Assembly (NCBI GenBank): GCA_003194525.1
Contig: NBIV01000423.1
Span: 1 to 32,026 of the forward strand
Direction of reading: 5' to 3'
DNA: 32,026 nt
Source: Gracilariopsis chorda
Lineage: Eukaryota > Rhodophyta > Florideophyceae > Gracilariales > Gracilariaceae
The notes under the pieces are model-generated. The model was not told the origin of the DNA. It ran no database searches and saw nothing but the letters and a program-made list of their open reading frames with translations. This document shows, one piece after another, positions 18,935 to 28,650 of this stretch (positions within the stretch are counted from its first letter, which is position 1; the number at the start of each line of letters is the position of its first letter). A program made the translations under genes and the position numbers.

Positions 18935-19054
18935 CTGACGTAATATAGTACCATGATGCACGTAAAACTCACGTATGTATCTCACGATAGATAATACGTC
19001 AGACATTATTGCTGAGAGGTAGGCACTAATGCTGCTTATTAGTGACTACGTCAG
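18935..19054 (+). promoter_or_regulatory. Cluster of TGACGT (CRE-like) motifs with inverted repeats
   Basis: Three TGACGTA/TACGTCA motifs lie at 18936-18942, 18995-19001 and 19047-19053. The first two sit in an inverted pair (CTGACGTAATAT at 18935-18946 and ATAATACGTCAG at 18991-19002). A perfect 7-bp inverted repeat CACTAAT/ATTAGTG (19024-19030, 19038-19044) lies beside the third. TGACGT is the core bound by bZIP factors of the CREB/ATF/TGA type. The cluster lies 90-210 bases upstream of a TATA box. Confidence 0.5.
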
Positions 19055-19143
19055 CTCTTTAGTTCGTGGTTCCCTGCATAGCAACCACTTGCATAACGAG
19101 AAGCGTCCCTGGTTTTGGCAGGGTTTTGCATGGGCGCATAGCC

Positions 19144-19153
19144 TATATAAAAT
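19144..19153 (+). promoter_or_regulatory. TATA box of the F-box gene
   Basis: TATATAAAAT lies about 90 bases downstream of the TGACGT cluster and upstream of the F-box gene. Initiation would be expected about 30 bases further on. Several short upstream ATGs follow (19237, 19243, 19264, 19319), so the leader would carry small upstream ORFs unless it is spliced. Confidence 0.5.
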
Positions 19154-19604
19154 ACAGACGGGAGACCTCATCCATAAGGGAGGAGAAGTCATCCAACCTA
19201 CCTAATAGGTTCAATCGTTGAATTCTCCTAAACTCGATGATAATGCTTCGATTTATTGTTTGGATGGGAGGATCTGCGGTACAACAGGCCGGTCGACACC
19301 GTTGCCCTTGGGGGCAATAGATGCCTTGAATTAATGGCTAATGCCGAAAGCTTTTGGGCGGTAAGCTCGAGGCGGAGTGCAAGGTTGTTGTATTCTGTTA
19401 AAGGGTTGCTTCCGCGCCGGAATACTCAGGCCTCGGCGAGGCGTTTAGCGAGCTTCATGAACCGCGGCCGTCGCTATCTCAGATCTGCAGGCCCATGCGT
19501 GTATTATTCTTACGGAACTTCTCTTCATAGGTCAGCTTTTCCCTATTTCCTTCGCTACCTGGACCAGCTCGGGCCTTGAGTATAGTTCTTTCAGGGTTCA
19601 CCAA

Positions 19605-20158
19605 ATGGATCTTCACATATCAAACTTTCCGTTCGATGTGCTGCAGCGCATTTTCAGTATTGGGGTTAAGGAAGTGTGGTGCCCATCTTATGAAGAATAT
19701 TCAGACTTTTCTGAGTCCTCCGAGGAAGATGTTGAAGATGGCTATAGCCTTCTTTTCAAACCAGATCGTGACCCTTTCAGGGAATCCCAATGAACTTCTG
19801 ACATTGATGCAGCGCGCAAAAGTGTGTACGGTGTGGTCAGGCGCCATCATTGAAAAGCAGTTTTGGGAGTCAGTTGTTACCACCATGTTCCGTGAACAGT
19901 ATACGGAGCCTTGGAAACTCGGACGAAGAGGGAACGCTCTGTTTGCGGATGTACCTGTACCGATACTCGGTACAATGGACCAGTTTCTTTCAAATATAGG
20001 AAAGATTTAGACATCGATTCGTAGAGGACGCCCGCATTTTCACGTATACCTGCCTATCTCTAGTGATCGAAGGCGCGAAACCATCAGAGCATGGTTCAGT
20101 TTGGGACTATTTCTTCGGACGTGCACCCCAATATTTCGAATATGAAGACAGGAGATGA
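19605..20158 (+). CDS. F-box protein, spliced
   Basis: Proposed exons 19605-19656, 19781-19950 and 20000-20158. Intron 1 (19657-19780, 124 nt, GTATTG...CTTTCAG) removes an acidic out-of-frame stretch and joins FPFDVLQRIF to RNPNELLTLMQRAKVCTVW, giving a complete F-box at residues 6-50, including V-C-x-x-W and the F-W of QFWESVV. Intron 2 (49 nt) is less sure; it joins GNALFAD to ERFRHRFVEDARIFTYTC. The frame ends at TGA 20156-20158. The overlapping next frame (DDLTRGRRVGFATLIL...) looks coding up to about 20350, so a one-base indel may hide a longer protein that the inverted copy then cuts. An upstream exon starting at ATG 19341 with donor 19361 and acceptor 19594 would keep the frame. F-box proteins recruit substrates to SCF ubiquitin ligases. 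Confidence 0.6.
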
Positions 20159-20356
20159 TGATTTAACAAGAGGCAGACGGGTCGGCTTTGCAACTTTAAT
20201 TCTCAACGATTGGCCTTTACTACAGAGTTCGGACGTTGATCTTGCAGAAAACGGCATACTTTCTCCCGCAATACCGAGATCTCGAACGGAGTTCTATTCA
20301 AAAGCAGAGCTTGTCATAAGAACTAATCCACCATATCCGTCTATCAAGAAGCTTTC

Positions 20357-20720
20357 TTGTGCGCATTGCATCAATGTGAAAACTTCAGGGATTCCCTGAA
20401 AATCGTCACGGTCTGGTTTTAAAAGAAGGCGATAGCCACCTTCAACATCCTCCTCGGAGGACTCAGACAAGTATGCGTATTCTTCATGAGCTGGGCGCCA
20501 CGCTTCCCTAACCCCAATACTGAAAATGCGTTGAAGCACATCAGACGGAAAGTTGGACATGTTTAGATCTGTGGTGAATCCTGAAAGAACTATGTTCAAT
20601 GCCCGAGCTAGTCCAGATATCGAAGGAAATAGGGAAGAGGTGACCTATGGAGAGAAGTTCCGTAAGAATACTACACGCATGGGCCTGCATATCTGAGATA
20701 GCGACGGCCGTCGGTTCATG
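20357..20720 (-). pseudogene. Broken inverted copy of the F-box gene
   Basis: Reads MSNFPSDVLQRIF on the minus strand with the same intron donor (GTATTG) and acceptor (TTTTCAG). Exon 2 has lost two bases after the Asn-Pro codons, so the spliced frame meets a stop at once. Read without splicing, the intron keeps an open acidic frame (LSESSEEDVEGGYRLLLKPD), which is why an unspliced ORF of 101 codons exists. Truncated soon after the F-box start. Confidence 0.65.
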
Positions 20721-21132
20721 ATACCCTTACAGTTCGATAATGAAGGGTGATCAAATGCTTTCTGCGGCGGACCGGCGGTCGCACAAGTCTCAACATGCGC
20801 GTGTTTGTTGCCCCCACACAATGCGTAGGGGCCCCGAAGCGGACTAAACGCCGTTTGGGCAGTAGGACGTACGAAGTAAAGGCCAGCTTGTGCTAGAAGA
20901 ACTCCGGAGGAAGGAGGCCGCCTCAGTAGAGCTTCTGAGGTCTTTGTGGCTGCTGCTCTCTCTGACAGACTGCCACTGAAGGCAGTTTTCCGCGTAGCAT
21001 ATTCGACCAACAAGCGCTTCGAGACATCAAATCGTACCGAGACGCGACAAGGGAAATATATCGACTTGCGGACTGGTCAATTCCGTCCAGGCTCAAACTG
21101 GCACACATCTCGAGGGATTTCAGAGCCAGTGA
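20721..21132. other. Region downstream of the inverted F-box copy
   Basis: A minus frame here (20645-21013) merges with the F-box leader in a different frame from the copy and looks like a shadow. No gene is supported. Confidence 0.35.
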
Positions 21133-21899
21133 ATGAAGTCATCTCTGCATGTTCCACGACTTCAAGATTTGCGCACCGAGGATATAAATGTTGATGTCAT
21201 GTCACTACAGCAGACTTCCAGCTCTCATGTTGGCCGTCCATTTGGTACGAATGCAGTTCAAACACCCCCTAGCACATCGCAGACTTTGCAAGTGGGTGCC
21301 ACTGATGCTGGAGGGGGGTCACAAGGTGCGCCACACTATGACCTGGATCAAGATGAAAAGGATCAAAACCGACCACAACAATTTACGCCACAGATGTCAC
21401 ATTATGAGGGTTCTCGGCAAGAACCAGATACATTGTCTCATTCAGTGCTGTACGCCAGCTGTGAACTTGGACAGTACTCTATCTCTTCACTATCCAACAA
21501 AGCAAACGCCACTCTCTTGGAATGCCGTCTTGTTTGCCAATATCTCAGGAAATCGAAGACGGAGAGGGTCAGATTGTCCAGAGGCCTGGGCCGTTCGCAC
21601 ATGAGTCCAGGTATGGCAATCAAAACTGCTATAAGAAGAAGCACACCAATAGCACTGCATCATCGCGTCGGTCCAGTACGATGCACTTCTTCTTTACAGA
21701 TTCAATGGATGGCTTTGCAGCTATCACGGGCGACGAATCGAGCGTTTCAAACGCTCAGAACGGGGCAGATATCCCAGAATGTCCAGCCATATGCAATACT
21801 GGGAATGGTCCTGCCAGCGAAGAAGCCCATCTTCTAGAAGAGTGGCCTGAAGACATAGAAGAGGAGCTGGAAAGATTATATATGCGAAAACAAGCGTAA
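21133..21899 (+). CDS. Hypothetical protein, two frames (intron or frameshift)
   Basis: From ATG 21133 a polar frame runs with Ser/Gln/Asp-rich content (HYDLDQDEKDQNRPQQFTPQ), plausible to about 21520. A second frame then takes over (ISQEIEDGEGQIVQ ... CPAICNTGNGPASEEAHLLE ... EDIEEELERLYMRKQA) and stops at 21899. The acidic coiled end is convincing coding sequence. Neither frame covers both parts, so an intron near 21470-21530 or a frameshift is needed. The family is not recognised. A related acidic block lies at about 22630-22838. Confidence 0.4.
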
Positions 21900-22163
21900 G
21901 AAAGAGGCAATGAGAGCAGCGAGGTTATCGAGTTCGAGACGAGGAAGTAAGTGATTACAACTCATGCGGGGCCAATCCCGTATCGCTCAGGCTGTGCAAG
22001 TTTTGCCCTCAAGTTCTTCCGTTCAAGCAAGCGTGAGTTAATCCACAGCCCCGAGTACAGGCAACAATTTTCCAGTTTCATCCCTCCCTACCTACTACCC
22101 ACGGATCTGAGCATGTGCAGGTATCATCTCACATGATCGTCTCTGTGAGAACAGGCTCAATCG

Positions 22164-22838
22164 ATGTATCAACATCAGAGCCAACATCAGCATCCATTAC
22201 GATCCCCTGAGTCCTGTGCCGTTGTGTATACCTGGAATCATTCCTCAATACGCATCCCCTCATCCATGGCAGTAGACGTTTTCCCCGAACTATCTACTCG
22301 GTCTGCATCTGGTTCTTGTCGTGTAACGGAGAATGGATCTTATAAGGGAGTTGATCCACTGTCACTGAATTTCTCGCATCAAGACATAGGTGCTAGCACG
22401 TCTGAAAACAGTGCAGCAGCAGATTGTAATCGCTGCAACAGCGGTGAATGTTGTAGCATAAGACGGGGGTTGCATCAACGTACAAACATCTGCACCGCAC
22501 GGCACGAAGAACAACATGGTACTGGCAGGACTACTTGGGCTGTACGGGCGGTGCCCTATGCCTGTTCAGCAGCGTGCACTACTGGAAACAGGGTCTTGGC
22601 AGAATGAGAACAGAGATGTCACGGGAGAGTGATTCACGATCTTGCAATCTGCGCTAATGAGCATGGACCTGCTTCAGAAACAAGATGATCGCTAGAAGAT
22701 CAGACTACAAGCAAATCGGATTGCGAGAAGGGTGAATCTCGTACCTCAACAGAGAGCGAAGGTGGCGCACCTTTTGACCCCCCTCCAACATCGGTGGAAC
22801 ATCATCTCCCACTCTTTGTTAACATGCGTAAGAACTGA
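22164..22838 (+). pseudogene. Related hypothetical coding fragments
   Basis: A frame at 22164-22607 starts MYQHQSQHQHPLRSPES and is Ser/His/Cys-rich. A separate frame from about 22615 reads DLAICANEHGPASETR, then TGA, then SLEDQTTSKSDCEKGESRTS and on to TGA 22836-22838. The block ICANEHGPASE matches ICNTGNGPASE at about 21787-21822, so the two loci share an ancestor. The in-frame TGA and the separate upstream frame suggest decay. Confidence 0.35.
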
Positions 22839-23023
22839 TGCCAAAAAGACGAATCATCTGCGTATACCTGAGTAATATTGAGCGCTGCCTCGTAAGCTTT
22901 CACAAGCACCTTGCCGTCGATGGCTGAGCCTGCAGCCATAGCTTCAGCAGCTCCGATAGATCGATAGATAGGGACTCTGACTCTGACAACCCATCCTTCT
23001 CAGCGCCCACCTGTTGTCTTAAT

Positions 23024-23376
23024 CTAGACCGACACTCTCTCCGTGACTGGTTTCGATCCAAGCCCTTCAACGTTATTTATGGCCCCAGATACAGGGTTCG
23101 CGGGATCAAGTCCCGCCTGCTTCAAGAAAATGGCTTCTGTGCGCAGCCACTGTAACCGCGATGCAGTGTGAGAGCTGCTACACCCAAGCAGATATGCCAA
23201 GCAAGAGATGGGTCGACGCCCGCAACAAAGAGGAGAAGTATAAATGGATGAATTACCTGTGCAGCGAACCAGCACAAGAGCGCCGGATTGACTCCATCGT
23301 TTTTCATAGATCTCACCACTGCGTTCCAAGTGCTTTGGCCTTCGCCAATGCCCGAGTACATGTAACCATGTCCCAA
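23024..23376 (-). CDS. Possible spliced gene fragment with PPR-like text
   Basis: Two frames are joined by a candidate 107-nt intron (23256-23150; CAG|GTAATT ... GGTTACAG). The upstream exon reads GEGQSTWNAVVRSMKNDGVN..LCWFAAQ and the downstream exon WLRTEAIFLKQAGLDPANPV, phase 0. STWNAVVRSMKNDGVNP resembles a pentatricopeptide repeat, but only one unit is visible. More coding-like minus sequence lies beyond, around 22800-22960 (GAAEAMAAGSAIDGKVLVKA or an alternative frame), so the gene probably has further exons. The start is not defined: the frame opens without a clear ATG before 23361. Confidence 0.35.
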
Positions 23377-23832
23377 GCTCTGTTTGCCTTGTTGCTTTCA
23401 TGACGGGTTTTGGCGGGAACCAAAGTGTTTTTATGCCCGGAAAATCTGACTGCGTCATTTGATCCCTTTCAGACTTGGGGACGTTGGAGTAAACTCATAT
23501 AGGGACATGTTTACAAGGTTTGGAAGATAATTGTCACATGGTTTTTGAGGTAAGGGTCTGTAAACGTTCGGAAACTGGTGGTTTGGACTTTCATTTCCTT
23601 CAAAACGTCTATTACGACGATGGTATGAAACGACGAATTACAGTTATAACGACGAATTCTATGGCGAACAGTTAACCATGGCTTTCATGTACCGCTACGA
23701 GAATCCTCACGTACTACAATGCTTTCCAGCAGAAGCCCTACGTTTTTCGGAGAGCATGGAATGTCAACCGCAAGATTTCAGTTACGCATTGGAGCACATG
23801 TGCTGATTATTGAATTGAGCGAGTAAAAAGAT
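23377..23832. other. No supportable gene
   Basis: Only short ORFs on both strands. The minus frame starting at 23458 overlaps the candidate spliced exon in another frame. This may contain the 5' region of the minus-strand gene fragment. Confidence 0.4.
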
Positions 23833-24198
23833 CTAAACTTGTTGCTGGCACAACTCATTTTTGACAACCTCTATGAGCTCTCTCAGAACCTCCAAAGTCA
23901 GACATTTCATCTCTGGTTGCTGCTCTATCTTCGTCAAACGCATATTCTGCTTTCTGTTACTGGCTCGTTGAACCACATTACTTAACGCTGTGATGAAGGA
24001 GTAACACGCTCTTGTAATGGCAGCTCTCAATTTCAGTCACCTTCTTTTCGAGGGGCACAACAATTTGTTGGACGGAGTCTCTTTCGTGAGCTCGACCAAC
24101 ACACCTGTTTCTCCCTGCACTGGCTTCCAGCAGCCGGTTTGAACTGCCCTCCCCGAAGGGCCTGGTTTCCGAGGTATCACAAGTACTTTCTCGTTCAT
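23833..24198 (-). pseudogene. Minus-strand ORF split by one in-frame TGA
   Basis: From ATG 24198 the frame reads MNEKVLVIPRKPGPSGRAVQ ... LLCPSKRR, meets TGA at 24037-24039, then continues in the same frame LKLRAAITRACYSFITAL ... LEVLRELIEVVKNELCQQQV to TAG at 23833. The second half is an amphipathic helix, probably a coiled coil. The whole would be 121 codons. A nonsense mutation, a sequencing error, readthrough, or two unrelated frames are all possible. No family recognised. Confidence 0.35.
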
Positions 24199-25271
24199 GA
24201 TGTCAAAGGGGTAACTGAAATACAATTTTCCTAGTGTGCGTTACACTAATGCCCAATGCTGATGAAGCTATATGGTGAACGGTCTGGCTGATTCTTTGTA
24301 CAGAATGCCAGGACTCATCTTTTATATCATTGTAATGCTACGATCGACACATCTAGAAGGTGCTTACTCTATCCTATCGGAGACACAAATTTGTAGTAGA
24401 GTTTGCAGACTGTTTTTGTGGTCTTACAGGTACGTCTGTGCTACATGTACCCATAAATGTTCTGAAATGACCAAACCTAGCCCAAAGAAGATCGGCAGTA
24501 CGCTGGGTTGGTTTCTTCGCCAGCAAACAAAGCTCACATCAGTAAAACGACAGCGCCCATGCGGCTCAGAATATACACTGCATTCAAGTGTTCGAACCAT
24601 AACGCGCGTAGTATGTTAACCCCTTTCACCATCTGAAAACGGGCGTTATGAGATTGCATTTGTTGATGTCAACTGAAATAAGATTGTAGAAGTAGTATCG
24701 TCCGCATTACGTTGTTATCTCCCAACCATGTTCGTTGTACCTTCATGCTGGACAGTTGCATTCCGTGTGCTTGAAAGCAAGATTGCGTTCAGTGATCGAC
24801 TGAAAACCTCTGTCTGCTCCTCATCTCATAGTCCGGAACATTTGCAGAGCAACCTGTTAGAGGTATAAAGTCTTTGTGCTTCGATAAACTAAGTCTCGAG
24901 GATGCCCCTGTGCCATTTCAGTGATTCTTAAGTAGCCAAGAAAAGTCGGAACGAAGAAAACGGGATCAAGGTGCGGGAACCACCCATTATTAGACTGGTG
25001 CTAAACATCTTTACCAGAACCAGGACCGACACAGTGCAGATTTAAAAACCATAACGTCACTCCAAGAGTGACCTCTGTACTTCTAGCTTGTTTTGTTCCC
25101 CATGTTTACTTCATTTCATCTCCCTGTACGGTTCGAATGAGGTGGTATTCTACTCGAGACATGATTTGAGAAGGGAGCTTCGTCATGAACGCTTCCTTGA
25201 GCTCAGTTTATCTCCATGTAAGCAGACTGGCTATGCTCACCAGACGAGTAGACCGGGTCAATCGGTTCCAT

Positions 25272-26282
25272 TTATGTTGAATCAATTGTTGGATGTTCCT
25301 GTAAATACGCATTCGATCCGTCCCTCACTACGCTTGTTGTTGAAAAAAGGGGAGTTTCAGACCGAACAGCTCCCTGTAATGGTTGATTCTCTATAGGCGG
25401 ATGAACATAGCGCTGTATGTTATTAGCCATACCACCAGCATTCGACCGGTGATTCATATTGCTGATTTCGTGCTCTATGTCTCCGGCAAAGTCGCAGTTG
25501 AAGTTCTGCAGAATGATTTCCTTTCTTTTCGAACGCAAAACGTTCTTCCAATCTTGATGATTTGCACAGGCCCTTGTAAGACCAGGGCCCGTCATCAAAG
25601 CCAGATTTCTTTCGTTTGAAAGGAATGTGTAGACTGTGTTCGGAAATCTGTGTGACAACGCTCGAAGTGCGCTTGCCACAACATTCTTCGCACATTCATC
25701 GCGTTTTGTTAGTAAGAGAACGCACCCTTCAACTACCAAGGACTCGTATATAGCATCCCTTGCCAAAGGGATGAGACAATTCAGAGCGCTTCTTGCCTTC
25801 CAAACGCAGCTCGAACGAAACCATTGCGGGATTATTTGCAGCATAGCTTGACGCTCTCGGATGAGGAGGCCCGTCAAGACTTTCGTGCTAAAGCTGTCAC
25901 AGACTTCGTAACAGGACATCAGCCCAGCTTCGAACAGTGCAGAAAAGGCTGTCATCAAGTGGCTTTGTACAGCATTCTCGTTGAATAATACTTCGTCAAT
26001 GAAGACAATGGAGGATAGTTTGTCTTCCAGGTAACTAGAATAGAAAAGCTGAAGCGCTACGTCAATACGGTGTTGTGCAAGAATTTCACCGCACTGCGCT
26101 CGCCACTCTTCATTCCATGCATGCACCGCAAAACGAATCCCCCCTATTCGGACTCTTCGAAAATGCGTGATTGACTGTGACCGCTGGCGTTTCCAAGGGC
26201 TGGACTCAAATTGAGATTGTCGCTGCAGCAGATTTTGCAGACGAGCGATGCGCAATCGTACGATAGAGTCGTAAGCGTCCAT
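25272..26282 (-). CDS. AlkD-like protein, second copy
   Basis: This is identical in translation to the gene at 888-1898, with the same ATG. It lies inside the direct repeat and is probably the same locus read twice. Perfect identity over 1 kb, while neighbouring sequence shows homopolymer indels, argues against long independent evolution of two copies. Confidence 0.6.
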   Translation of the reverse strand: MDAYDSIVRLRIARLQNLLQRQSQFESSPWKRQRSQSITHFRRVRIGGIRFAVHAWNEEWRAQCGEILAQHRIDVALQLFYSSYLEDKLSSIVFIDEVLFNENAVQSHLMTAFSALFEAGLMSCYEVCDSFSTKVLTGLLIRERQAMLQIIPQWFRSSCVWKARSALNCLIPLARDAIYESLVVEGCVLLLTKRDECAKNVVASALRALSHRFPNTVYTFLSNERNLALMTGPGLTRACANHQDWKNVLRSKRKEIILQNFNCDFAGDIEHEISNMNHRSNAGGMANNIQRYVHPPIENQPLQGAVRSETPLFSTTSVVRDGSNAYLQEHPTIDST

Positions 26283-27892
26283 TGAATGAGATACGGGTGT
26301 TGATTGCTGTAATACTAGCAAGTATATGCAATCTTGGCCACAATTGTTTCCAAAGCTGGTTTGTTCGGGGGAAGAGCAAGAAATGGACAGAATGTCCTTC
26401 TAGAAAGTACCGTAGACAGCGAGGTTGAAGGGAAACGGATGAAAATTGGGGAACAAAAGGGAAAGCACCAGGGTGTGCGAAGATCCAAATGAAGGGTGTT
26501 GAGGTTGGCTAGAACATATGATACGACGAAGGCACACGAGCGGCCAAGGCTTTCACAAGCTCAGTATTTATGCCCTGAGTTGATAGGCTCTCCGTTAACA
26601 GCTGTTTGCACCTTGTTACATGTCAGCGAGTGAGCCACGAAAACACCATAAACAGTAGCTAGAGAGTTTACGTTATCGAGTGCGCAAGAGGTAAGAAGCG
26701 CGGGATAACTTTTATAATACATGTGGTCACGCTCATTGGTATCGACAGGAACCCCTGTGAACCGCTTCAAAAACCCTGTTGAACACGCGCCTCCTGAGAA
26801 CGACAGTCGCGTTCTAAACCACTGCTCTGTTGAAATCAGCCCCATCCCCCTCGGATGTGTTTCAGTTGTGCCAGGCCAATCTGCCCTTGGTAGATACGTG
26901 GTGGCAGCCAACAGAAACTTAGGGCTCAAAGCAGAAGCGCTTGATAAAGTATCGTTTACGTGACAAGAACACACACAAATTCAGGATCCAGTTTTACAAA
27001 TGTTTCGAGACCGCATTCCAAACGAGTGACTAACAAAGGCGACCCCCATCACTAAAGTACAGTCTGCTGGTGACGAAATTCGGATTCTTGGAGGTGGAAT
27101 TGGACTGTCGCCCTCCGGGCTGCAGTTCACTTCTACTACGAGCCTGATCTTCTAGAAATAATAGCAAAGCAGAATCCGAATGAATGCAGCGGCACTTCTG
27201 AGTACGGAGCTGTCAGCAAATTTTGGCATTGGTCATGAAAACGATTAAAATCTCGGTGCATCGGAGTGATATCGTAGTCATGAAGTGTAAGAACGGGCGT
27301 CGTGGAGCCAGACCTAGGCAGCGAAAGATCTCGAGTTTTTTCTAACAAGTACAATCTCTGCATGAGAGAGACACTGTCAAACTACAACTACCACTGAGTC
27401 GACAGTGACTCTTTCTCAGAGAGCTTCACGCTGCACGGCCTGCATTCATGATGTTGTAAAACTCGAAAAAACATATGATATGATATGAGGGCTGGATCAC
27501 CAAACGAGGCTTGAATGCGAGAGAAAGTTGAGGAGGAGCGATACATCCTTGAAGGACTACGTGTCTACATTGAAGTAGAAAGCTTCAACATTTTTGAAGG
27601 ACGTTTGGTGCGGAAACGGATTGCATGTAAGCGCGCTGAGCTGGAGCATTCGGCATGTTACCAGTGTCGGCAAGGGTAAATATCGGTCACGTGGCAGCAC
27701 CTGTGCATTAAACTTAGGGTCACAGCCGAGGTGTTAGACAAAGCGACGGGTGTGAGGTTGGTGCGTGGCAAAGTACTACCTCTCAACTCACTGCCTGGCA
27801 GGTCTTGAGTTGAGAGATCGACCGCGGGGTGTCACATGAATCTTGAGACAACGTGTCTTGTAACCTCTGCGTAGGGACGCCGCGTTACGGGG

Positions 27893-28168
27893 ATGCGGGA
27901 TGAAGCAAGGCTGCCGGAGAGATATTACCGACAGCGCAAAAGCTGCGGTATCTACATGTTTCCGGAAGAATGCACCGAAACAGGCGCGATCGGTCTGGTT
28001 ACCTTCGTAGTCGATAACCAGCAATGCCCGACCAAAAGCGCTGACACATATGTGACTTCGAACGCAATGCCGCTTGGCATTTCAATCGCCGTCACTCTCT
28101 CCCGCCGGCTGGCTGCGATCACCTTTCTGTTTCAGCCGGCTCGCAAAGCGATCGAAACACCGCCTTGA
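27893..28168 (+). CDS. Conserved ORF module, terminal copy 2
   Basis: Identical in translation to 3512-3787, although six bases just upstream are missing relative to copy 1. Same reservations about whether it is translated. Confidence 0.35.
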   Translation: MRDEARLPERYYRQRKSCGIYMFPEECTETGAIGLVTFVVDNQQCPTKSADTYVTSNAMPLGISIAVTLSRRLAAITFLFQPARKAIETPP

Positions 28169-28650
28169 GGGGAGCCGCGCCAATGACAGTGCCAGCACGA
28201 AACCGGCGCTGTCACATAAGCAGCAGTAACAAGTGTTGGCGGAGGAGTAAACCCGCCCGCCCATTCAAAAAGTTGCATTTCATCACCGACACTCTCCCCT
28301 CCTTCCCCCCCTCCCACAAATGGTTCCAGCGAGCCGTTCGCTCGCGTTATACGCGCGCTTCCTGGGCGCCGCACAAACGCGCTGCTGACAGCGCGCCCTC
28401 CGCCAAGTGCTTCGGCAACGCGCTCAAATTTTAACAAGAAAAACAGCATCCGCACGAGGCGCGCTCGTACCTGCGCACCACCAGCTTCCGTACTTGGCCA
28501 AAGCGCGCGTCGTCACCGCTGTGTTTCGCCGCCCCGCCTCTCTTCAAACACAGAGAAAGACAGAACCTGCAACCGTTCCCATCACTAACCCACTTGCACC
28601 TCCATCGTCGCAAGGACAGCAATACCCACCTCATCTCTGGCTTGCACAAA

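Larger units (their letters stand above)
19456..20720. repeat. Inverted repeat of the F-box gene's 5' part
   Basis: Left arm 19456-19822 and right arm 20357-20720 are inverted homologues with small indels. The spacer of about 534 bp holds the rest of the plus-strand gene. Both arms include the presumed 5' leader, exon 1, intron 1 and the start of exon 2. Confidence 0.85.

Noticed and set aside
19605..19793. F-box protein with a novel acidic insertion between its first helices
   Set aside because: The insertion has GT...AG borders, and its removal in the right phase gives a standard F-box continuing to V-C-x-x-W, so an intron is the simpler reading.
22600..24200. Genetic code with UGA read as an amino acid
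   Set aside because: The long clear genes (AlkD-like, phosphatase, 387-residue gene) use only TGG for Trp and contain no internal TGA, and the 387-residue gene ends at TGA. The few in-frame TGA cases fit decay or error better.
24272..24619. 115-codon plus ORF across the repeat junction
   Set aside because: The corresponding frame in copy 1 is different because of one-base indels, and no feature supports translation. It is consistent with chance.
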